From positions 1-6,565 of the forward strand of contig JAGLRY010000002.1 of the NCBI GenBank assembly GCA_023135995.1: a stretch of 6,565 nt of DNA, written 5' to 3'. The translations under genes were made by a program, and so were the position numbers. The notes under the pieces are model-generated. The model had not been told where the DNA came from. It saw nothing but the letters and a program-made list of their open reading frames with translations, and did not search any database. Below, in pieces: positions 1 through 6,308 of the stretch (position 1 is its first letter; each line of letters starts with the position of its first letter). Source of the stretch: Candidatus Aminicenantota bacterium (GTDB lineage Bacteria; Acidobacteriota; Aminicenantia; Aminicenantales; Aminicenantaceae).

Positions 1-650
1 CTGAGATTCTTCAGGGGAATCTCGAGTGAATTTAAATTTCCATCTTCATCTGTTCCCACATGTATCTCAGAACCTGTCATCTCTAGAATGAAGTAGCAGG
101 GATTGAATTCCGAGGGCTTTACGGTCACAGGCGTCTCCATCTGTGGGATGATATACACGGATAGCTCCGTTTCCTCCTGGAGAGTGCAGGGAAATCGTTT
201 TGTCAAAACTATGTAGGGAGAGTAAACAGCATTCGGTAAAAGAAGGGCATCCCTTCTGATCTTGACTTCACTCTTCTGTTCCTGCCCTGCAACCAGAATA
301 ATATTCTCGACATTGCCCTCGTTGATGACGCTTATGACTTCCTGTTCGACTCCGCTCACCGAACCCTTGAAATAATACTGGCTGGGAATAAAACTTTTAT
401 CCAGGCGAATGGTGAGTTTTTCGATCACCATGGGGATCGGTTTGGTCATTCGTCCTCTGACTGTGAGAAGATACTCCTGTTCGTTGGATTCCCAGATGTA
501 CTCCTCGTAGCCGACTTTTTCCCCCATAAAAAAAACATCAAAAACCCCTTCCTCAGAGCCCTCTTGCGCCTCCAGGGAGGGAACACAGATAGACAGGCAG
601 AATAGTAGAACAAGGATAAAGATAAAGGGGCTCGAAAAAAACGCGCGCAT
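1..650 (-). CDS. secreted protein of unknown function (C-terminus beyond the left edge)
   Basis: An uninterrupted minus-strand frame opens with ATG at 650-648 and is still open at base 1, giving about 216 residues. Residues 1-28 form a Sec signal peptide: short MRAFFSSP start, hydrophobic FIFILVLLFCLSICV core, likely cleavage after SLEA before Q29. The mature part has alternating hydrophobic and polar residues suggestive of beta strands. It starts with VFDVFFMGEKVGYEEY (36-51), a pattern like the first strands of periplasmic beta-rich domains that carry a 'G-x-x-x-G-x-E-x-Y' element. No catalytic motif is visible in the part present, so a C-terminal enzyme domain outside the window cannot be excluded. 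The start lies 7 bases after the YbjQ-family stop with only a weak purine-rich ribosome site (AAGAAA), so it is probably translated from the same message as the sigma/anti-sigma pair. The gene is real with good confidence; its function is not recognised. Confidence 0.8.
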   Translation of the reverse strand, partial: MRAFFSSPFIFILVLLFCLSICVPSLEAQEGSEEGVFDVFFMGEKVGYEEYIWESNEQEYLLTVRGRMTKPIPMVIEKLTIRLDKSFIPSQYYFKGSVSGVEQEVISVINEGNVENIILVAGQEQKSEVKIRRDALLLPNAVYSPYIVLTKRFPCTLQEETELSVYIIPQMETPVTVKPSEFNPCYFILEMTGSEIHVGTDEDGNLNSLEIPLKNL

Positions 651-657
651 ACTTTTC

Positions 658-984
658 TTAAAGAGTGATCTCCTCTACGATAACGGCCGTGCCATAGGCC
701 AAAATCTCAGAGGCACTCTGCATGATCATCGAGGTTGTGACGCGTATCCCAATGATGGCGTTCGCTCCTAAACCTTCGGCCTCTTCGACCATACGGTCAA
801 AGGCCTGCTCCCGAGATTCGGCCATCATCTTTGTGTAGTCCGTGATCTCTCCTCCCACAATATTCCTCAACGCTGCTGTAATGTCTCGGCCGATATGCCG
901 GGCGCGGATGGTATTCCCTCGGACAAGGCCGAGAGTTTTTATTACGGTTTTCCCGGGGATTTCATCCGTAGTCACGAGCATCAT
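658..984 (-). CDS. YbjQ/UPF0145 family protein
   Basis: This is a 108-residue protein, the usual length of the YbjQ/UPF0145 family (about 105-110). Family landmarks run the whole length: GRDITAALRNIVGGE at 32-46, then YTKMMAESREQA at 50-61, LGANAIIGIR at 72-81 and the C-terminal AYGTAV at 97-102. YbjQ proteins are small cytoplasmic, oligomeric beta-rich proteins, sometimes labelled heavy-metal binding; their biochemical role is not established. The same frame extends upstream to 1191 but that extension is antisense-like junk overlapping the anti-sigma gene. The start is chosen from ATG at 984-982, which makes an ATGA overlap with the anti-sigma stop and follows a strong Shine-Dalgarno site by 6 bases. 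ATG at 981-979 is an alternative one codon later. The overlap implies translational coupling to the anti-sigma factor, so a role linked to that regulatory pair is possible but inferred. Confidence 0.93.
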   Translation of the reverse strand: MMLVTTDEIPGKTVIKTLGLVRGNTIRARHIGRDITAALRNIVGGEITDYTKMMAESREQAFDRMVEEAEGLGANAIIGIRVTTSMIMQSASEILAYGTAVIVEEITL

Positions 985-1427
985 TTGACAACCTCCTTGT
1001 ACCGTTCCCTCTTTCTCACAAAAATCCTTTCTCTTCCGATGGATACGAGCAGGATCACCAATCCAGCCAGAACGGTCAGGATTCCGATCTTCAAAATCAA
1101 TGGGGTGGCCGGATCCTGAATGATCCCTTCGATGGCTTTGTATCCACCAAAAAAGAGCATTATGATAGCACCGATCGACAACAATATCCACCCGATTCTT
1201 CTTTCCAAACGGTTATAAATAGAGGCCCAGTAGACCTGCCACATCTCTTTCGGGGGTTGTTTCAGTTCCATTTTTTGCATGACCTCCTCAAATTTTCCCA
1301 TTTCTTCGAACTCTCTGCGGCACTCTTCACATTGCTGGATATGTTCCTCGATCATTTTTTTCTGTTCTTCACTCAAATGTTTGTCATGGTAAGAAGAAAT
1401 GAGTTCTTTTATCTTTTGATGGTCCAT
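981..1427 (-). CDS. zinc-finger anti-sigma factor with two transmembrane helices
   Basis: This 148-residue protein is encoded directly after an ECF sigma factor (23-base gap) and is almost certainly its inhibitor. The N-terminal cytoplasmic part has the anti-sigma zinc-finger (ZAS/zf-HC2) pattern: helix MDHQKIKELISSYHDKHLSE, then EEHIQQCEEC with the H-x3-C-x2-C ligands H29, C33 and C36. In this family that domain wraps the sigma factor and blocks its RNA polymerase contact. Two hydrophobic segments follow (about 80-96 and 109-130), joined by a loop of about a dozen residues, then a basic tail of about 18 residues. The predicted topology is a membrane hairpin with both ends cytoplasmic, so there is no periplasmic sensor domain. 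The frame can begin at TTG 1439, but the GGAG motif at 1434-1437 overlaps that codon and sits 6 bases before ATG 1427, so ATG 1427 is chosen. The stop overlaps the next start (ATGA). Confidence 0.9.
   Translation of the reverse strand: MDHQKIKELISSYHDKHLSEEQKKMIEEHIQQCEECRREFEEMGKFEEVMQKMELKQPPKEMWQVYWASIYNRLERRIGWILLSIGAIIMLFFGGYKAIEGIIQDPATPLILKIGILTVLAGLVILLVSIGRERIFVRKRERYKEVVK
991..998 (-). promoter_or_regulatory. ribosome binding site of the YbjQ-family gene
   Basis: Read on the minus strand this is AAGGAGGT, a nearly perfect Shine-Dalgarno sequence lying inside the last codons of the anti-sigma gene. It is 6 bases from ATG at 984 and 9 from ATG at 981. It decides the start against the long in-frame extension to 1191. 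Confidence 0.8.
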
Positions 1428-1433
1428 ATCAAA

Positions 1434-1437
1434 CTCC
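1434..1437 (-). promoter_or_regulatory. ribosome binding site deciding the anti-sigma start
   Basis: On the minus strand this is GGAG, 6 bases before ATG 1427. It overlaps the upstream in-frame TTG at 1439-1437, which therefore cannot be served by it and is an unlikely start. Confidence 0.6.
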
Positions 1438-1450
1438 AAAAAACATCTCT

Positions 1451-2050
1451 TTATTCAAAACCCAAGTATTTTCCGACGATTCCTTTCAGCCTTTTTTTGG
1501 CATAATACAGGGATGACATCACCGTCCCGATGGGTTTGTCCAAAATCTCTGCGATCTCCTGGTAGGAGAGCTGCTGGAAATAACGGAGGACGATGATCTC
1601 CTTCTGCTCATCGGGGAGCTCGTCTATCCCTTTCCAAAGCGCCTTTTTCATCTCCCTGTCTTCGTGTTCGACCTCCAAAACCCGGACATTTTCAAGGGGC
1701 ACTTCATTGAGACGCCGCCGATGTTTGTAATGATCGATACAGAGATTCTTCAAGATCCGGTAGAACCATGGGAAGAAAGGTCTTTTCGTGTCGAATTTTT
1801 TTATTTTTCTGAAGGCCTTGATGAACGCTTCCTGAGAGAGGTCCAGAGCGTCCTGATGGTTATGCACAAAAGCTAGGGCCACATAATACGCCGATTGCAT
1901 GTGCCGGACCACGATCTCTTGGTAAGCCTCTCTATCTCCTTTTTGAACGAGCGTGAGAATTTCCGACTCAGAAAGGGCTGCTTGATGATTCATCCTATCC
2001 TTCGTTGTCATGAAAATCGTTTCTCTCTGGAGCACAGTTTCTTCTTGCAT
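1451..2050 (-). CDS. ECF-family RNA polymerase sigma factor (sigma-70 family)
   Basis: The product is about 199 residues, typical for a group 4 (extracytoplasmic function) sigma factor. Region 2 spans about 31-113 (ILTLVQKGDREAYQEIVVRH onward), with the core-binding DLSQEAF element at 70-76 and the -10 recognition stretch FPWFYRILKN at 93-102 followed by basic DHYKHRRR. Region 4 spans about 137-191, with DELPDEQKEIIVLRY and the helix-turn-helix LSYQEIAEILDKPIGTVMS for -35 binding. No region 1 or 3 is present, as expected. It directs core RNA polymerase to a stress- or envelope-type regulon and is expected to be held inactive by the anti-sigma encoded 23 bases downstream. The start is uncertain. 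ATG 2050 is preceded by AAGGT at 7-8 bases; TTG 2065 would add 5 residues; ATG 1993 (preceded closely by AAGGA) would give 180 residues. It lies 45 bases after the rRNA methylase stop, so co-transcription or a small private promoter are both possible. Confidence 0.93.
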   Translation of the reverse strand: MQEETVLQRETIFMTTKDRMNHQAALSESEILTLVQKGDREAYQEIVVRHMQSAYYVALAFVHNHQDALDLSQEAFIKAFRKIKKFDTKRPFFPWFYRILKNLCIDHYKHRRRLNEVPLENVRVLEVEHEDREMKKALWKGIDELPDEQKEIIVLRYFQQLSYQEIAEILDKPIGTVMSSLYYAKKRLKGIVGKYLGFE

Positions 2051-2068
2051 AGTTTTGACCTTCAATAC

Positions 2069-2080
2069 GCACTACTGTGC
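2069..2080. repeat. short inverted repeat before the sigma factor gene
   Basis: The arms GCAC and GTGC flank a 4-base centre in the 45-base gap between the methyltransferase stop and the sigma start. It could be an operator or a weak RNA hairpin near the sigma leader, but four-base arms occur often by chance. No convincing -35/-10 pair was found in this gap. Confidence 0.2.
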
Positions 2081-2095
2081 ATCCAACAAAATTAT

Positions 2096-2818
2096 TCATG
2101 TTTTTAAATATTTTTGTCTTTGGCGGACGACTTCATAAATAAATATGGCTGCCGCTGAGGCCACGTTGAGGGATGTGACCTCTCCCAAAAGAGGGATGGA
2201 AAGGATCTTGTCGCATTTTTGCTTCACGATCGGACGAAGGCCTTTTCCCTCAGATCCCAACACCAAACCCAACGGCACCGTGTAATCAAATTCAAACCAA
2301 TAGTTGCGGCTCCCCCCTTCAGCGCCCACGAACCAGAGGCCTTTTTCTTTGAGGTTGTCCATGGATCGAGCGAGGTTTTTCACTCGAGTTATCTTGATGT
2401 GCTCAAGGGCTCCCGCGGATACAGAGGACACAACATCCGACAAGCCGGCGGATCGTCTTTCGGGCAGGATGAGTCCGTCCACGCCCGCGCCCTCAGCTGT
2501 GCGGATGATCGCACCCAAATTCTGCGGGTCCTCGACACCATCGAGCAAAAGGAGGAAAGGAACCTTGGCATCCGAAAGGATCGTTTCCATAGATGTGAAG
2601 GCCTTGGGCGAGGACAGAGCAACAACTCCCTGGTGGTGTTTGTCCATCTGATCTAAGCGCCTTTTGGGCACCCAAACGACCGGAACGCTCCTGGATCTGG
2701 CCATCTTGATGACCTCTGCAACCCTTTTCCTTTCCGTATCCTTCTGGATAAAGATCTTTGTCACACGGAGAGGCAAAGATTTTAATGCCTCAAGCAGCGG
2801 ATTGATCCGGCCGATCAT
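2096..2818 (-). CDS. rlmB: 23S rRNA (guanosine-2'-O-)-methyltransferase, RlmB/TrmH (SpoU) family
   Basis: The product is about 240 residues, matching the RlmB length of about 245. An N-terminal RNA-binding domain (1-70, starting GRINPLLEALKS) precedes the SPOUT methyltransferase domain. All three SpoU motifs are intact, numbered from the upstream Met at 2824. Motif 1 is DPQNLGAIIRTAEGAGV with N102 and R108. Motif 2 is GLVLGSEGKGLRPIV with E192. Motif 3 is SIPLLGEVTSLNVASAAAIF with N220. These bind S-adenosylmethionine in the trefoil knot and methylate a ribose 2'-OH; for E. coli RlmB the target is G2251 in the peptidyl-transferase loop. The VKNLARSM and AEG stretches also resemble RlmB, but a tRNA or other 23S target cannot be excluded from sequence alone. 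ATG 2818 is preferred because AAGGA lies 9 bases upstream; ATG 2824 (3 bases spacing) would add two residues. That ribosome site overlaps the gltS stop, implying coupling to gltS. Confidence 0.9.
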   Translation of the reverse strand: MIGRINPLLEALKSLPLRVTKIFIQKDTERKRVAEVIKMARSRSVPVVWVPKRRLDQMDKHHQGVVALSSPKAFTSMETILSDAKVPFLLLLDGVEDPQNLGAIIRTAEGAGVDGLILPERRSAGLSDVVSSVSAGALEHIKITRVKNLARSMDNLKEKGLWFVGAEGGSRNYWFEFDYTVPLGLVLGSEGKGLRPIVKQKCDKILSIPLLGEVTSLNVASAAAIFIYEVVRQRQKYLKT

Positions 2819-2830
2819 ATCCATTTTTCC

Positions 2831-4189
2831 TTACGGTTGTTGCATCTTCTTCTTTAAAAATAGTCTCCAGATCACAAACCAAGCCACGATCGCCACAATG
2901 GCTATCCCCAAGACGAACCATCCACCTTTCTGAGCGATTAAAATTACAGCTATGGAAGTCCAAAGGCCGCCGCCCATGAAGGGTTCGTGAAGGAGCTGTT
3001 TGTATCCAAAGGCTGATGCTGCCTCCGTTTCCTGCTCAGGATCTACGATTCGCAAGAGGAGAAGACCAGTGGCAGTAACGCCCATGGATTTGCCCATCTC
3101 AGCGATGGCCCTTTCAAACCAGCAGTTGGGGAGCATCCGTCTAGCTAAAACTCTGACGCAGAAAATGTTCCAGATAATTCCCCCGATGATGATGATTGTG
3201 AAGGGGACAATGCCTTTGGCAATCACATCTATACGGATTGTGCTGATGGCGGCAACGACCAGAAAGTCGAGGGCTGTTCCTCCCATTCGCTGCATGAGTT
3301 TATGATCCACGGGGGAAATTCTGGCTCTGCGTGATATGACTAACTGCACAATGAGTCCCCCGATCATACAAAGAGGGAAGAGAGGAAATCCCGCGAAAAG
3401 CTTGACTTCAGTATCGCCAAAAAATTGGTTTTCGATGGCCATCAATATGACCTTGATACTGTATCCGATAAATATGGCGATTCCGATGATGGCCAGATGG
3501 AGGGCCACACTATCGATAGAGTCGGCCGAGACAGTCTGCTGCCCAGCACTGGGTCTCTTCTCGATGGGATATAATCCTGTAAGTTCTTCGGCGGTCATGT
3601 CATCTTGCTGCTTTAAGATGCTCACATATCCTTTTTTGGCCGCCCAGTTAATGAGAGCAATCCCCGTAATGATTGCTGATATGATCCCTGCCGTGGCAGA
3701 GGCGAGTGAGAAATCCGACCCTTCGTTCCAGCCGAGCTGAATGAATGTATCTCGCAGGCCACCTGCCGTGCCATGCCCACCCTCGAATCCTATGGGGAGT
3801 GCGGCGCCGAATAAATCGGGGACCTTGAAGAGAGAACCGAGTAAAATCATGACAAAACCGAGTCCGACGACCCATTGCCCCCAAGCGACGATCTGGCCAT
3901 AGGCAAGCTGAGGGGCTGCCCGATCCCATATAACCGACAGAGATGGGATGGCTGCTCCCAGGAACAAGGATGCAAAGACGATATTGATGAGAAACCCGGG
4001 AAGGCTTGTCCAGCCGACTGTCCAGTTGTCTAATCTGCTTCCTGAGATTTGAATGAGGATCAACCCTATAATTCCACCAATTACTGCTGAGGGAAGATAG
4101 AGTCTCTGAATGAATTTGACTTTAATCCGGAGGAACATTCCTATGGCTAAAAGTAAACATAGGCCGCAGAATGAAGTAACGATAGTCAT
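2831..4189 (-). CDS. gltS: sodium/glutamate symporter, GltS (ESS) family
   Basis: This is a 452-residue, very hydrophobic protein with about ten membrane segments, slightly longer than the roughly 400 residues of E. coli GltS. It shows the two-fold repeat of the ESS family. The first half carries the re-entrant-loop motif PIGFEGGHGTAGGL (132-145), the hallmark GGHGT sequence. The second half carries MGKSMGVTATGLLLLR (365-380), equivalent to the second re-entrant loop. Between them lies a hydrophilic cytoplasmic linker of about 35 residues (192-226) that accounts for part of the extra length. Characterised members import L-glutamate with Na+ in the inner membrane; substrate here is inferred from family only. 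The C-terminus is basic (FLKKKMQQP). ATG 4189 is chosen because GAGG lies 5 bases upstream and the family N-terminus fits. Its ATG overlaps the stop of a possible mini-ORF. Six bases separate the stop from the more upstream rlmB start. Confidence 0.9.
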   Translation of the reverse strand: MTIVTSFCGLCLLLAIGMFLRIKVKFIQRLYLPSAVIGGIIGLILIQISGSRLDNWTVGWTSLPGFLINIVFASLFLGAAIPSLSVIWDRAAPQLAYGQIVAWGQWVVGLGFVMILLGSLFKVPDLFGAALPIGFEGGHGTAGGLRDTFIQLGWNEGSDFSLASATAGIISAIITGIALINWAAKKGYVSILKQQDDMTAEELTGLYPIEKRPSAGQQTVSADSIDSVALHLAIIGIAIFIGYSIKVILMAIENQFFGDTEVKLFAGFPLFPLCMIGGLIVQLVISRRARISPVDHKLMQRMGGTALDFLVVAAISTIRIDVIAKGIVPFTIIIIGGIIWNIFCVRVLARRMLPNCWFERAIAEMGKSMGVTATGLLLLRIVDPEQETEAASAFGYKQLLHEPFMGGGLWTSIAVILIAQKGGWFVLGIAIVAIVAWFVIWRLFLKKKMQQP

Positions 4190-4221
4190 CCTGGCCTCTT
4201 TAACTTGATATTCCGGGGCAT
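4186..4221 (-). CDS. possible 11-residue leader ORF before gltS
   Basis: ATG 4221 encodes MPRNIKLKRPG and stops at TGA 4188-4186, which overlaps the gltS ATG as ATGA. A strong Shine-Dalgarno site, AAGGAG at 4228-4233, sits 6 bases before it, better than the site used by gltS itself. This layout is typical of translational coupling, but such a short basic peptide may be coincidence. An in-frame ATG further upstream (around 4254) would give 22 residues. Confidence 0.3.
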   Translation of the reverse strand: MPRNIKLKRPG

Positions 4222-4227
4222 TCCATT

Positions 4228-4233
4228 CTCCTT
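4228..4233 (-). promoter_or_regulatory. orphan strong Shine-Dalgarno site upstream of gltS
   Basis: On the minus strand this reads AAGGAG. It is 38 bases before the gltS ATG, too far to serve it directly, and 6 bases before the mini-ORF ATG at 4221. It is the main evidence that the short ORF is translated. The rest of the 116-base gap (4190-4305) shows no convincing promoter and no terminator with a T-run. Confidence 0.4.
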
Positions 4234-4305
4234 CCTAAACGGTGTTGACCACATCTCCCTCTTGCACGGCTGAATCTCTCTCAAACCAGATTTTCAGTTT
4301 AAGGA

Positions 4306-4794
4306 TTAATACTCGTCCAGGTGGTGGAACTCCGCATCCTCAAGCCAGGTCTGCGGACGCCTGACCATCTCGATGATATGATTTAAGATGACAGCCTGTT
4401 TTTTCTCTTCTTCTGCCATCTGGTTAACAAGGGATTTGTTCTTTTCATTCTCCATGTTCATGACCATATCTAAATAAAACTGTCGTTTTTTAAGGACAAG
4501 TTCACGGGCGTCTTCATACAATTTCACCTGGTCCATGTCACAGATGAAGGGATCTTGATCTGTCTGCATGTGTGTAAACAATTTTCGTGCCTCGCGGAAC
4601 GCTTCGGGCTCTTTCATCTCTATGACGGCATTGTTCTTCATCTCCTTGAGGGTTTTTGTGTGTTTCTCATGATCCTCCGCCAGCATCAAGAGGATATTTT
4701 TCACACCCTCATGACTCTGGCATTTTTCGGCCAACGAACGGTAGCTCTCTATAGTTTTTTTCTCCATTTCAAGGGCAAATTTAAAAAAATCCAT
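4306..4794 (-). CDS. rubrerythrin/ferritin-like domain protein
   Basis: This 162-residue, largely helical and strongly charged protein has the ferritin-like rubrerythrin arrangement. Helix 1 is FALEMEKKTIESYRSLAEK (6-24) with the E11-x6-Y18 spacing. Helix 2 contains LAEDHEKHTKTL (38-49). A linker is followed by helix 3, LYEDARELVLKKRQFYLDM (92-110), and helix 4, MAEEEKKQAVILNH (126-139). The tail PQTWLEDAEFHHLDEY matches the C-terminal style of single-domain ferritin family proteins that lack the rubredoxin-like Cys4 domain. Such proteins normally hold a carboxylate-bridged di-iron site in the cytoplasm, used in peroxide reduction or iron handling. Here several expected ligands are replaced: H42 at the ExxH glutamate of helix 2, V100 at the helix 3 glutamate and Q133 at the helix 4 histidine. 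Activity is therefore doubtful. ATG 4794 follows GGAGG by 5 bases and lies 12 bases after the gltX stop, so the two are likely co-transcribed. Confidence 0.85.
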   Translation of the reverse strand: MDFFKFALEMEKKTIESYRSLAEKCQSHEGVKNILLMLAEDHEKHTKTLKEMKNNAVIEMKEPEAFREARKLFTHMQTDQDPFICDMDQVKLYEDARELVLKKRQFYLDMVMNMENEKNKSLVNQMAEEEKKQAVILNHIIEMVRRPQTWLEDAEFHHLDEY

Positions 4795-4799
4795 GTCTT

Positions 4800-4804
4800 C
4801 CTCC
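4800..4804 (-). promoter_or_regulatory. ribosome binding site of the ferritin-like gene
   Basis: On the minus strand this is GGAGG, 5 bases before ATG 4794, within the short gltX/ferritin-like junction. It supports that start and efficient translation from the gltX message. Confidence 0.7.
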
Positions 4805-4806
4805 GT

Positions 4807-6300
4807 CTATCGATCGATATAGGCCAGGGTCTCAGAGACCCGCTGCGCACAGCTCTTGATGGGTGTGGGGAACACAAGCTTTGCGCCCTCCTCCACAATA
4901 GGAATGAACTTGTCCAGCTCAAGGCCTGAGGCTTTTGCCGTAAGTGCCACCCTCAGGGGATGGTAGAGATCCTTTCCCTTGCACCCTGTGTCCTCCTTGA
5001 TCTCTTTGGCCATCAGGCCGAACATCTCGTTATCCAAGTTCTCGACGCGTGCAATCTTATCAGAAAAACTCCTGATCACTTCCAGAGAACAACGCTCCTT
5101 CAAGATCTCTTTGGCATCATCGTCCATGGTGGAGAGAGAGAACTCAAACAGGGAGGAAAAAAGAGCGGGGAGCTGTGAAAAGCGATCGATCTTGTCTGCA
5201 AAGGCCTCCACAACTTGTTCCAACCAAACCCAGTGGCCAGGAGACATCTTTTCGGGCAGAAGCCCCGCGTCTTTCAGGTGCGGGAAGGCGTACTCCGCTT
5301 TTGTGCGGGAGGGGAGAGTTTTGATGTACTGACGGTTGATCCAGGCCAGTTTATCATAGTCGAAGATCGCAGATGATCGGCTGACTTTTTCCAGTCGGAA
5401 CAGGCCGATCAGCTCGTCTTTTGTCAGAACCTCCCGACCGTCCGGCGGTGCCCATCCCAGCAATGCCAGATAATTGAACAGGGCTGAAGGGAGAATTCCT
5501 TCTTTATCAAATTGATCGACGGCGGTGGCGCCATGGCGTTTGCTCAGCCGTGTGTTGTCTTTTCCCATGACCATAGACAGGTGAGCAAACACAGGAGGGT
5601 CAAAACCCAAAGCCCGGCAAGTCAGGATCTGGCGGGGCGTGTTCTGGATATGATCCTCACCGCGGATGACATGCGTGATGGCCATCAAAAAGTCATCCAC
5701 CACTACGGCATAATTATAGGCAGGAAGACCGTTGGAGCGTACGAGGATGGGATCTCCGATCAGACTCAGGTCGAATTGAAGAGGTCCTCTCACAAGATCG
5801 TGAAAACTGATAATCCCCTCATCGGGTGTGCGCAGCCTGATCACTGCCTCCTCACCGGCAGCGACACGTTGGGTGGATTCCTCTGTAGGAATTCCACAGC
5901 ACTTTCCGCTGTATACAGGAGTCTGTCCCGCATCAAGTGCCTTTTGTCGCTCTTGCTCTAGCTCTTCAGGGGAACAAAAACAGGGATAAGCCTTGTCTTC
6001 CTTCAGCAATTTCTCTGCATGTGCCCTGTAGAAGTCCAAACGCTGGGATTGACGGTAGGGGCCGAATTCTCCGCCCACATCCGGGCCCTCATCCCAATCC
6101 AGTCCCAGCCAGCGCAAATCCTCCATCAATTTCCGGTCGTATTCGGTTGTTGACCTCTCCACATCCGTGTCTTCAATCCTGAGGATGAACGTGCCATCCT
6201 GCCGGCGGGCAAAAAGCCAGTTGAACAGAGCTGTCCTGGCATTTCCCACATGGAGATACCCCGTTGGGCTGGGCGCAAAACGCACTCTTGCTCTTTTCAT
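4807..6300 (-). CDS. gltX: glutamyl-tRNA synthetase
   Basis: The product is 497 residues, the full length of a bacterial class I GluRS. It charges tRNA-Glu with glutamate using ATP in the cytoplasm. Positions below count from GTG 6303. The Rossmann domain opens with RFAPSPTGYLHVGNARTALF, where HVGN (18-21) is the HIGH-type ATP motif. LRIEDTD follows at 41-47 and GEDHIQNTPRQ at 215-225. The KMSKS loop is TRLSKRHGA (251-259). The segment after about residue 320 (DKLAWINRQYI onward) is the helical anticodon-binding region, ending with the family-typical HPLRVALT near the C-terminus. A zinc-ribbon-like insert starts YPCFCS (C108, C110) and continues to YSGKCCG (C135, C136), but the usual fourth ligand at 137 is glycine. 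GTG 6303 is in frame, but GAGG at 6305-6308 is better placed for ATG 6300. Whether it is discriminating or also charges tRNA-Gln cannot be read here. It appears to head the leftward transcript. Confidence 0.97.
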   Translation of the reverse strand: MKRARVRFAPSPTGYLHVGNARTALFNWLFARRQDGTFILRIEDTDVERSTTEYDRKLMEDLRWLGLDWDEGPDVGGEFGPYRQSQRLDFYRAHAEKLLKEDKAYPCFCSPEELEQERQKALDAGQTPVYSGKCCGIPTEESTQRVAAGEEAVIRLRTPDEGIISFHDLVRGPLQFDLSLIGDPILVRSNGLPAYNYAVVVDDFLMAITHVIRGEDHIQNTPRQILTCRALGFDPPVFAHLSMVMGKDNTRLSKRHGATAVDQFDKEGILPSALFNYLALLGWAPPDGREVLTKDELIGLFRLEKVSRSSAIFDYDKLAWINRQYIKTLPSRTKAEYAFPHLKDAGLLPEKMSPGHWVWLEQVVEAFADKIDRFSQLPALFSSLFEFSLSTMDDDAKEILKERCSLEVIRSFSDKIARVENLDNEMFGLMAKEIKEDTGCKGKDLYHPLRVALTAKASGLELDKFIPIVEEGAKLVFPTPIKSCAQRVSETLAYIDR

Positions 6301-6308
6301 CACGCCTC

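Noticed and set aside
585..587. Lipoprotein signal (Cys22 after LSI) in the left-edge secreted protein
   Set aside because: The residue before the cysteine is Ile rather than Gly/Ala/Ser, and a normal signal peptidase I site (LEA before Q29) follows.
985..1191. N-terminal extension of the YbjQ-family frame up to 1191
   Set aside because: It overlaps the anti-sigma coding region, has no family similarity, and a strong ribosome site at 991-998 marks the internal ATG at 984.
2219..2656. 145-codon rightward open frame opposite rlmB
   Set aside because: It is antisense to the conserved methyltransferase motifs, with no recognisable protein features or ribosome site.
3336..3740. 134-codon rightward open frame opposite gltS
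   Set aside because: It is antisense to the membrane segments of gltS and explained by that gene's composition.
4270..4297. Imperfect hairpin CTGAA...TTCAG after the ferritin-like gene, considered as a terminator
   Set aside because: The stem is interrupted by mismatches and no T-run follows on the minus strand, so intrinsic termination is not supported.
5512..5961. 149-codon rightward open frame opposite gltX
   Set aside because: It lies entirely antisense to highly conserved gltX sequence and its translation shows no domain pattern; it is a shadow of gltX codon use.
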